Origin: Amycolatopsis thermalba
GTDB lineage: Bacteria; Actinomycetota; Actinomycetes; Mycobacteriales; Pseudonocardiaceae
Assembly (NCBI RefSeq): GCF_003385215.1
Contig: NZ_PQHW01000076.1
Coordinates: 1 to 33,463, forward strand
Length of the DNA stretch: 33,463 nt
Direction of reading: 5' to 3'
This document shows positions 15,167-21,906 of this stretch, piece by piece (position 1 is the stretch's first letter; every line of letters begins with the position of its first letter). Position numbers and translations under genes: made by a program. The notes under the pieces are model-generated. The model worked only from the letters and a program-made list of their open reading frames with translations, did no database searches and had not been told where the DNA came from.

Positions 15167-15991
15167 CTACTTCACCGCGCCCATCGACAGGCCGCGGACC
15201 AGGTGGTTCTGCGCGATCCACCCGACGATCATCACCGGCAGCGAGGCCAGCAGCGCGGCCGCGGACAGCTGCGCCCAGTACAGGCCCTCGCTGGTGATGA
15301 ACCCGACGAGGAACACCGGCACCGTGCCGGCCCGCGCCGCGGTCAGGTTGACCGCGTAGAAGAACTCGGTCCACGAGAAGATGACGCAGATCAACGCGGT
15401 CGCCGCGATGCCGGGCGCGACCACGGGCAGGATCACCCGGTACAGCAGGGTCGGGAGGTTCGCCCCGTCGACGCGCCCGGCCTCGATCATCTCGGTGGGC
15501 ACCTCGAGGAAGAACGAGCGCATCATCCAGATCGCCAGCGGCAGGTTCATCGCCGTGTAGAGGATGACCAGCGCCCACACGTTGTCCAGCAGCTGCGTGC
15601 GCTGCGAGATGACGTACAGCGGGATGATCGCGGCGACGATCGGCAGCATCTTCGTGGACAGGAAGAACCCGAGCACGTTGCTGGTCTTGGGCACCGGGGC
15701 CAGCGACAGCGCGTAGGCCGCCGGCACGCCCAGGAGCAGCACGATCAGCGTGGACAGGATCGTCACGAACGCCGAGTTGCCCAGGTAGGGCAGGAACCCG
15801 CGCTCGAAGATGCTCGCGAACTGGTCCAGCGTCGGGGTGAACGCGATCCGCGGCGGATCGGTGTAGGCGTCGGCCTCCTGCTTGAACGCGGTCAGCACCA
15901 TCCAGATCAGCGGGAACACGAACAGGATGGCGACCACCCACGTCGCCGTGGTCAGGGAGGCGGGGCCGAGCCGCCTGCGCACGGTGCTCAC
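15167..15991 (-). CDS. carbohydrate ABC transporter permease (MalG type)
   Basis: This 274-residue inner-membrane protein has six predicted transmembrane segments, starting with TWVVAILFVFPLIWMVLTAF. It carries the EAA loop EMIEAGRVDGANLPTLLYRV, where the conserved Gly of the EAA-x3-G motif sits for contact with the ATPase. Start GTG at 15991 overlaps the stop of the upstream permease (GTGA). It forms the translocation channel with the product of 15988-16923. It is the last gene of the sugar operon; no ATPase gene follows. Confidence 0.95.
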   Translation of the reverse strand: MSTVRRRLGPASLTTATWVVAILFVFPLIWMVLTAFKQEADAYTDPPRIAFTPTLDQFASIFERGFLPYLGNSAFVTILSTLIVLLLGVPAAYALSLAPVPKTSNVLGFFLSTKMLPIVAAIIPLYVISQRTQLLDNVWALVILYTAMNLPLAIWMMRSFFLEVPTEMIEAGRVDGANLPTLLYRVILPVVAPGIAATALICVIFSWTEFFYAVNLTAARAGTVPVFLVGFITSEGLYWAQLSAAALLASLPVMIVGWIAQNHLVRGLSMGAVK

Positions 15992-16923
15992 TTCACGACC
16001 CCCTTGCTCACGTCGAACGCGCGGAACATCAGGCGCAGCGCGAAGGTCGCCACGATCAGCGTCAGGATCACCACGATGACGCCCATCGCCGAGGACTGGC
16101 CGATGTCGAAGCCCTGGAAGGCCCGCTGGTAGATGTAGTACGGCAGGTTCGTGCTCGCGGTGCCCGGACCGCCCTGGGTCATCAGGAAGATCGCGTCGAA
16201 GCTGTTCACGATGTAGATCGCGCCCAGCAGCACCGACAGCTGCAGGTACCGGGACAGGTGCGGCAGCGTGATGGAGGCGAACGTGCGCCACCGGCCGGCG
16301 CCGTCGACCTGCGCGGCCTCCAGCACGTCCTTCGGCTGGCTCTGCAGGCCGGCCAGGATCAGCAGCATCATGAACGGGGTCCACTGCCACACGACCTGCG
16401 CCATGACCGAGGCCAGCGGGAACTCCGACAGCCAGTCGGTCTCGCCGCCGAAGACGAAGTTCAGCAGCCCGTAGGTCGGGTCGAACATCGTCGTCTTCCA
16501 CAGCAGCGCCCCGGCGGCGGGCAGGATGAGGAACGGCGTGATCAGCAGCGTCCGCACCACACCGCGGCCGAGGAACTTGCGGTCCAGCAGCAGCGCCAGG
16601 CCGAGCCCGAGCAGCAGCGCGACGAACACGCACACCACCGTCAGCACGACGGTGTTGAGCATCGCGCCGCGGAACTGGGAGTCGGCGAACACGTCGAGGT
16701 AGTTCTGCAGGCCGACGAAGTGCTGCGAACCCGGCCGCACGAGGTTCCACGACTGGAACGAGTACACCACCGTGAGGACGAACGGGATCTGGGTCACCAC
16801 GATGGTGAACAACAGCGCGGGCAGCAGGGGCGCACGACGGACCCACGGGATCGCGCCCTTGCGCTTCACCGGTTTCGCGTCGGCCCTCTGTCCACTTGCC
16901 ACAGTGGGCGCCACGGCGGTCAT
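15988..16923 (-). CDS. carbohydrate ABC transporter permease (MalF type)
   Basis: This 311-residue protein has an N-terminal cytoplasmic tail (about 1-30). Transmembrane helices begin at about 38-58 (LLPALLFTIVVTQIPFVLTVV) and reach the C-terminus. The EAA loop is DVLEAAQVDGAGRWRTFASI. The NYLDVFADSQF region is typical of MalF-type permeases of CUT1 importers. ATG 16923 overlaps the lipoprotein stop codon (ATGA). It pairs with the MalG-type permease, so the complex has two different membrane subunits. The missing ATP-binding subunit is probably a shared MsiK-type ATPase encoded elsewhere (inference from family practice in actinomycetes). Confidence 0.95.
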   Translation of the reverse strand: MTAVAPTVASGQRADAKPVKRKGAIPWVRRAPLLPALLFTIVVTQIPFVLTVVYSFQSWNLVRPGSQHFVGLQNYLDVFADSQFRGAMLNTVVLTVVCVFVALLLGLGLALLLDRKFLGRGVVRTLLITPFLILPAAGALLWKTTMFDPTYGLLNFVFGGETDWLSEFPLASVMAQVVWQWTPFMMLLILAGLQSQPKDVLEAAQVDGAGRWRTFASITLPHLSRYLQLSVLLGAIYIVNSFDAIFLMTQGGPGTASTNLPYYIYQRAFQGFDIGQSSAMGVIVVILTLIVATFALRLMFRAFDVSKGVVK

Positions 16924-18260
16924 TTCGTCTCCCGGTAGGAATCGCCGACGGTCTGCGCGTACTCCTGCGACTGCTCGATGGCCTCGTCGACGGTGATCTG
17001 CCCGGCGATCGCGGCCGACAGCTCCTGGCTGACCCGGGTGCCCAGGTCCTGGAACTCGGGGATGCCGACGAACTGGATGCCCGGGTAGGGCACCGGCTTG
17101 GTCATCACCTTGCGCTGGTCGGCCGCGTCGATGCCGTCCAGCGTCGGCTGGGCGTAGGCCTTCGCGGCCTCGGCGTACTCGGGGATCCGGTAGGTGGAGA
17201 ACCGGCAGCCGGGCGGGACGCGGTTCCAGCCGTAGGTCTCGCCGACCGTCCGCACGAACTCCTTGTTCGTCATCCACTGCAGGAACTTCCAGGCGTCCGC
17301 CTTGTTCTTGCCGACCTTCGGGATCGCCAGCGCCCACGTGTAGAGCCAGCCGCTGGCCTCGGTCTTCACCACCGGCGCGGCCACGTACCCGGACTTGCCG
17401 ACGACCTTGCTCGACTCCGGGTCCTCGTTCGTCCCGGCCATGACCGTGGCGTCGTACCACATCGCGGCCTGGCCCTGACCGTAGCGCGTGCCGCACTCGG
17501 AGAACCCGGCGCTGGACGCGCCGACCTCACCGTGCTCGCGGACCAGGTTGACGTAGAAGTTCGCGGCCTCGCGGAACTCCGGGGTGTCCAGCTTCGCGTT
17601 CCAGTCCTGGTCGAACCACTGCGCGCCGAAGGTGTTGGCGACCGTGGTGAACGGCGCGAGGCTCTCGCCCCAGCCGGGCTTGCCGCGCAGGCAGATGCCG
17701 GCGACGCCGGCCGCCTTGTCGTCCAGCTTCGCGGCGAAGTCGGCGATCTGCTGCCACGTCGGGCGCTCCGGCATGGTCAGCCCGGCCTGTTCGAACAGGT
17801 CCTTGCGGTAGGCCAGGAACGACGACTCGCCGTAGAACGGCACCGCGTACATCGAGCCCTGGTAGGACAGCGAGTCGCGGATGCTCGGGATGAAGTCGCC
17901 CGGGTCGTAACCGGGGCTGGCGTCGATGTAGGGCTGGAGGTTCTCCAGCCAGCCGTTGGCCGCCCACTGCGGGGTCTCGTAGTTGCTGATCATCACCGCG
18001 TCGAACTCGCCCCCCTGGGTGGCGGTCGAGGCGGTGATCTTCGCGCGCGCCTGGTTCTCCGGCAGCGACACGAACTTGAGCTTCACGCCGGGGTTCGCCG
18101 CCTCGAACTCGTGCGACAGCGAGATGGCGTCGTTCATCTGCGGGTTCGCCACGATCGCGATGACCAGGGTGTTGCCGCCCGCGCCGAGCGCGCCGGCGCC
18201 CGCGCAGCCGGTCAGGGTGAGCAGCGCGGCGACCGCGAGGAGTGCCAGGCGCTCACGCAT
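16920..18260 (-). CDS. extracellular solute-binding lipoprotein, sugar ABC importer
   Basis: This 446-residue protein is a family-1 solute-binding protein. The signal peptide ends in the lipobox LTGC with Cys19, so it is lipid-anchored outside the membrane. The mature part has the two-lobed pattern: NTLVIAIVANPQMNDAI, ANPGVKLKFVSLPE, a GEFDAVMISNYE strand and the SYQGSMYAVPFYGES hinge segment. Aromatic residues in YGES, WGESLAPF and AMWYDATVM fit sugar binding. The ligand is probably a polyol or sugar, as a zinc dehydrogenase precedes it. It overlaps that dehydrogenase by eight bases and the next permease by four. Confidence 0.94.
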   Translation of the reverse strand: MRERLALLAVAALLTLTGCAGAGALGAGGNTLVIAIVANPQMNDAISLSHEFEAANPGVKLKFVSLPENQARAKITASTATQGGEFDAVMISNYETPQWAANGWLENLQPYIDASPGYDPGDFIPSIRDSLSYQGSMYAVPFYGESSFLAYRKDLFEQAGLTMPERPTWQQIADFAAKLDDKAAGVAGICLRGKPGWGESLAPFTTVANTFGAQWFDQDWNAKLDTPEFREAANFYVNLVREHGEVGASSAGFSECGTRYGQGQAAMWYDATVMAGTNEDPESSKVVGKSGYVAAPVVKTEASGWLYTWALAIPKVGKNKADAWKFLQWMTNKEFVRTVGETYGWNRVPPGCRFSTYRIPEYAEAAKAYAQPTLDGIDAADQRKVMTKPVPYPGIQFVGIPEFQDLGTRVSQELSAAIAGQITVDEAIEQSQEYAQTVGDSYRETK

Positions 18261-19257
18261 CCCGGGCTCCCGGCAGCACCTGCACCTTCAGACCCGCGCC
18301 ACTGCGCATCAGGTCCAGGGCGTCGGGGAACCGCTCCAGCGGCAAGGCATCGGTCAGCAGGGCCTTCGTGGCGACCGCGCCGGAGGACACCAGGTCCAGC
18401 GCGGCGCCGTAGGAGTGCAGAACAGCCATCGAACCCACCACCGTGATCTCGTCGTTGTAGATCCGGAAGGGCGAAAGCGCGACGCGCGCCTCCGCCGGGG
18501 CGACGCCGAAGACGAGCAGACGCCCGCCGCGGCGCAGCGAATCGAACGCGGCCTCGATCGCCGGGGCCGCACCGGTGCAGTCGGCCGCCGCGTCGAACCG
18601 CTCACCGTCCAGTTCGGACACGTCGGTGGCGACGGCGTGCGCGCCGAGGTCCTTGGCCCGCGGCAGGCGGGACGCGTTGCGGTCGACCACCGTGACGCGC
18701 GCGCCGGCCCGCTGCAGGAGCATCTGCATGATCAGGCCCATGGTTCCGGCGCCGACGACCAGGAAGTGCTCGCCCGCCTCGACCCCGATGCGGCGGACAC
18801 CGTGCACGGCGCAGGACACCGGCTCGACCAGCGCGCCCTCCTGCCAGGACAGGTGGTCCGGCAGGCGGTAGCAGGTGCTGGCGGGCACTGCCACGTACTC
18901 GGCGAAGGCGCCGTTGACGGTGTCGCCGGTGGCGCCCCAGTTTTCGCAGAGGTTGCCGTGGCCGGCGCGGCACGGGTCGCAGTAGCCGCAGAACAGGGAC
19001 GGGTCGACGGCCACCCGGTCGCCGACCTGCCAGCCGCCGGGGACGTTCTTGCCGATCTCGACGATCTCGCCGGCGAACTCGTGGCCGGGGACGATCGGGT
19101 AGGGCGTCGGCGGGAAGTGGCCGTCGGCGATGTGCAGGTCGGTGCCGCAGATGCCGCACGCGCCGACCTTGATCACGACGTCGCGCTCCCCCGGGGTGGG
19201 ATCGGGAACCTCGCCGACCCTGATGGAGCCCGGCTGATCGACGATGGCGGCGCGCAT
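18253..19257 (-). CDS. zinc-dependent alcohol/polyol dehydrogenase (MDR family)
   Basis: This 334-residue medium-chain dehydrogenase has catalytic zinc ligands in GICGTDLH (Cys37, His42) and the downstream GHEFAGEI. A structural-zinc cysteine set is present in DPSLFCGYCDPCRAGHGNLC. The Rossmann motif is VVGAGTMGLI near residues 167-176, and VVDRNASR supplies the acidic residue expected for NAD. It resembles sorbitol or threonine dehydrogenases. As first gene of the operon with a sugar importer it probably oxidises the imported polyol or sugar. AGGAAGAGG stands upstream of ATG 19257, and a SorC-type operator lies about 20 bases further. Confidence 0.93.
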   Translation of the reverse strand: MRAAIVDQPGSIRVGEVPDPTPGERDVVIKVGACGICGTDLHIADGHFPPTPYPIVPGHEFAGEIVEIGKNVPGGWQVGDRVAVDPSLFCGYCDPCRAGHGNLCENWGATGDTVNGAFAEYVAVPASTCYRLPDHLSWQEGALVEPVSCAVHGVRRIGVEAGEHFLVVGAGTMGLIMQMLLQRAGARVTVVDRNASRLPRAKDLGAHAVATDVSELDGERFDAAADCTGAAPAIEAAFDSLRRGGRLLVFGVAPAEARVALSPFRIYNDEITVVGSMAVLHSYGAALDLVSSGAVATKALLTDALPLERFPDALDLMRSGAGLKVQVLPGARDA

Positions 19258-19275
19258 GCCGTCTCACCTCTTCCT

Positions 19276-19291
19276 GCGCTCATCTGAGCGC
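19276..19291. promoter_or_regulatory. SorC-type operator 1, upstream of the sugar operon
   Basis: GCGCTCA-TC-TGAGCGC is a perfect 16-base palindrome. Its core GCTCA-N2-TGAGC recurs at 19373-19384, and the same core is known for some SorC-family regulators. The two sites are 95 bases apart centre to centre, about nine helical turns, so looping between them is conceivable. Confidence 0.65.
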
Positions 19292-19366
19292 GTCACGACT
19301 CTGTGGTCACATGCTTGGTCATGCATTAGAGGGGTTTTGGCGGTTTCTCGTCAACGGGATGCGAGC

Positions 19367-19384
19367 TATAGTGCTCAAATGAGC
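19367..19384 (+). promoter_or_regulatory. -10 box and SorC-type operator 2 over the regulator start
   Basis: TATAGT at 19367-19372 is six bases from ATG 19379, so the regulator mRNA is likely leaderless. GCTCA-AA-TGAGC at 19373-19384 covers the start codon itself. A regulator bound here would block its own transcription start, a typical autoregulation arrangement. Confidence 0.65.
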
Positions 19385-20335
19385 GAGATGGGCGTGGTGG
19401 ACGGGCTCACCGCGACGCTGGTGGCGCACCGGTTCTACGTGCTGGGGCAGTCCAAGATCGAGATCGCCGCCGACTTCGGGATCAGCAGGTTCAAGGTGGC
19501 CCGGCTCATCGACGCGGCGCTGGAGCGGGGACTGGTGCGGGTGGAGTTCGCGCCGCCGGCGCCGATCGACGTGCGGTTGTCCGACGAGCTGCGGTCCGCG
19601 TACGGGCTGCGGCAGGCGTTCGTGCTCAATCGAGCGGCCAGCGCCGGGCCGCGGGCGCAGGTGCGGCAGCAGATCGGCGGGTTCGCGGCGCGGCTGCTGT
19701 CGGAGACGGTCACCGAGGACGACGTGGTGGGGTTGTCGTGGGCGCGGTCGGTGAACGCGATGGCGGCGGCGGTGCAGCGGCTGCCGAGGTGCCCGATCGT
19801 GCAGCTGTGCGGGGTGCAGGCCGGGATGGACATGCGGGACCGGTCGGTGGAGACGGTGCGGCGGGTGGCGGAGGTGTCCGGCGGCGACGCGTACCCGATC
19901 TACGGGCCGCTGGTGCTGCCGGACCGCCGGACGACGGAGATCCTGCGGCGGCAGCCGGGGATCGCGGAGACGGTCGCGCAGTTCCCGCGCCTGACGAAGG
20001 CGGTGGTGAGCATCGGGGCGTGGCTGCCGGGCGAGTCGACGGTGTACGACGCGGTGTCCCCGGCCGAACGCGAGGCGATCACGGCGCGGGGCGCTCGGGC
20101 GGAGGTCGCGGCACGGCTGTTCGACGGCGAGGGGAAGCCGCTGTCGACCGGGCTGGCGCACCACGTGCTGGCGATCGACACGGCGGAGCTGCTGAAAGTG
20201 CCCGAGGTGATCGCGCTGGGCTACACGGCACCGAAAGCGGAGGCGATCGACGCCGTGCTGCGATCCGGCCTGGTGTCGACGCTGATCACGGACACCCCGG
20301 CGGCGGAGGGGGCGCTGCGGCTTCGCGGCGCGTGA
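19379..20335 (+). CDS. SorC family sugar-responsive transcriptional regulator
   Basis: This 318-residue regulator has an N-terminal helix-turn-helix (about residues 22-46: YVLGQSKIEIAADFGIS, then RFKVARLIDAA). The large C-terminal effector domain has the DeoR/SorC sugar-isomerase-like fold, with VGLSWARSVNAM near the phosphate-binding loop and KAVVSIGAWLPGEST and a GYTAPKAEAI C-terminus. Effectors of this family are phosphorylated sugars. The ATG at 19379 is set by the TATAGT box six bases before it. It is divergent from the sugar operon and shares two matching operators with it. The longer frame upstream into the intergenic region lacks any family homology. Confidence 0.92.
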   Translation: MSEMGVVDGLTATLVAHRFYVLGQSKIEIAADFGISRFKVARLIDAALERGLVRVEFAPPAPIDVRLSDELRSAYGLRQAFVLNRAASAGPRAQVRQQIGGFAARLLSETVTEDDVVGLSWARSVNAMAAAVQRLPRCPIVQLCGVQAGMDMRDRSVETVRRVAEVSGGDAYPIYGPLVLPDRRTTEILRRQPGIAETVAQFPRLTKAVVSIGAWLPGESTVYDAVSPAEREAITARGARAEVAARLFDGEGKPLSTGLAHHVLAIDTAELLKVPEVIALGYTAPKAEAIDAVLRSGLVSTLITDTPAAEGALRLRGA

Positions 20336-20340
20336 CGCGC

Positions 20341-20475
20341 GCGAGTCCCACGCTCGCGAACGCGAGTCCCACGCTCAGCACCGCGAGTTCCACGCTCAGC
20401 ACCGCGAGTTCCACGCTCAGCGAAAGCGCCGCGGCGCGCGAACGTGGAACTCGCGCGCGGGAACGTGGGACTCGC
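20341..20475. repeat. 21-base-period repeat with inverted copies (long hairpin)
   Basis: GCGAGTYCCACGCTC occurs four times at exactly 21-base steps (20341, 20362, 20383, 20404). It is followed by two inverted copies, CGTGGAACTCGC at 20443-20454 and CGTGGGACTCGC at 20464-20475, again 21 apart. Arms 20362-20394 and 20443-20475 can pair as two perfect 12-bp helices around a symmetrical nine-base internal loop. The C/T variation in the direct copies is matched by G/A in the inverted ones. It sits between the convergent regulator and P450 genes and may terminate both. Confidence 0.8.
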
Positions 20476-20488
20476 GGTGCGGTTGGGC

Positions 20489-21751
20489 TTACTTGACCCG
20501 CACCGGCAGGCTGTCCACGCCGTAGACGATCGACGTCCGGCGGTAGCTCAGCTGCTCCGGCTCGATGTCCAGCCGCAGGTCGGGGAAGCGCCGCACCAGC
20601 GCCGGGTACGCCGCGCGCAGCTCCATGCGTGCCAGCTCCGCCCCGATGCACCGGTGCGCGCCCCAGCCGAAGGCCAGGTGCTGCGTCGCCGGTCGGGTGG
20701 GGTCGAAGGACTCCATCCCGGCGCCCAGGGCGGCGTCCCGGTTGGCCCCGCTCAGCGACACGAACACGATGTCGCCCTTGGCGATCTCCTGCCCGCCGAC
20801 CGTCACGTCCTCGCGCGCGAACCGCGGGAACGCCACCTGCACCACCGTCAGGTACCGCAGCAGCTCCTCGACGAAATCGCGGGCCGCCTCGTCGGAATCG
20901 CGCACCAGTTCGAACGTCGGCCGGTCCCGCAGCAGCACGATCGCGCCGAGCGCCAGCATGCTCGCCGTCGTCTCCAGGCCGCCGGTCAGCACACCGTCGG
21001 CGAGTCCGGCCAGCTCCTGGTCCGAGATGTTGTCGCCGTGCTCCTTCACCAGCATCCCGAGCAGGCCGTCACCCGGCTCGACGCGCTGCTTCCGCACGAT
21101 TTCGAGCAAATAGGACAGTGACTCGGAGATCGCGCCGAACGACGCGCCCGCCCCGGCGAACAGGTCGAACCGGACCGTGCTCAGCCGCTGGAAGTCGTCA
21201 CGGTCCTCATAGGAGACCCCCAGCAGTTCGCAGATCGTCAGCGACGGGATCGGCAGCGCGAACGACTGCATCAGGTCGACCGTGCCGCCGTCCTTCTCCA
21301 TCGCGTCGAGCTGCTCGGTGATGATCTCGTCGATGCGCGGCGTGAGCCGGTTCAGCCGCCGCATCGTGAACTCCGGCGTCAGCATCTTGCGCAGCCGCGT
21401 GTGGTCCGGCGGGTCGGCGAACCCGAGCCCACCGGGATTCTGCTCGGCCGACAACCCCGCCTTGCCGACGAGGTTGGTGTAGTCGTTGCTGAACTTGTCC
21501 GTGGCGGCGAGCACTTCCTTCGCCTCGCCGTAACCGGTGACCAGCCACGCGGTGATGCCGAAGGGCAGCGGCAACCGGCTGACCGGCGCCGCTTGCCTGG
21601 TCGCGCCCAGTTCGGGCACGGGGTCCAGACCGTCGCGGCGCAGCGGCATGAGCGCAGAATCGGGCAAAACCGACAGGTCGAAGCCCTTTTTCTGCGCTCT
21701 GGCGAGGTAACGGCGGCCCACCCAGGAAACCACCCGTTCGCGAAGCCCCAT
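20489..21751 (-). CDS. cytochrome P450
   Basis: This 420-residue P450 has the I-helix segment TGGLETT (about residues 256-262), ExxR at Glu296-Arg299, and the heme loop FGWGAHRCIG with axial Cys368. The C-helix FADPPDHTRLRKML and the later PRFAREDV are also typical. In the I-helix the usual AG-D/E-TT is present with Gly in place of Ala. An N-terminal RRYLARAQKKGFDL extension is slightly longer than in CYP105 members. The substrate is unknown, and no ferredoxin or reductase gene is adjacent. ATG 21751 is preceded by TAACCT six bases upstream. It is divergent from the repeat protein; the 3' end meets the 21-base repeat. Confidence 0.95.
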   Translation of the reverse strand: MGLRERVVSWVGRRYLARAQKKGFDLSVLPDSALMPLRRDGLDPVPELGATRQAAPVSRLPLPFGITAWLVTGYGEAKEVLAATDKFSNDYTNLVGKAGLSAEQNPGGLGFADPPDHTRLRKMLTPEFTMRRLNRLTPRIDEIITEQLDAMEKDGGTVDLMQSFALPIPSLTICELLGVSYEDRDDFQRLSTVRFDLFAGAGASFGAISESLSYLLEIVRKQRVEPGDGLLGMLVKEHGDNISDQELAGLADGVLTGGLETTASMLALGAIVLLRDRPTFELVRDSDEAARDFVEELLRYLTVVQVAFPRFAREDVTVGGQEIAKGDIVFVSLSGANRDAALGAGMESFDPTRPATQHLAFGWGAHRCIGAELARMELRAAYPALVRRFPDLRLDIEPEQLSYRRTSIVYGVDSLPVRVK

Positions 21752-21757
21752 GGGCGC

Positions 21758-21763
21758 AGGTTA
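21758..21763 (-). promoter_or_regulatory. -10 box of the second P450 gene
   Basis: TAACCT on the minus strand, six bases from the ATG at 21751. It predicts a leaderless mRNA and supports the chosen start. Confidence 0.5.
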
Positions 21764-21906
21764 CACGCGGATCCCGACGATTCCGGCGTCGCAAGCGAAG
21801 TCACTCGCGCAGGTGGTGCAGGTCACCCACTAGGTCGGCATCTGGTCTGGACCGGGTGGGGGCGGGTACATCGTGGCGTCAACCACAACCAGGGGAGTGA
21901 GCTGTA

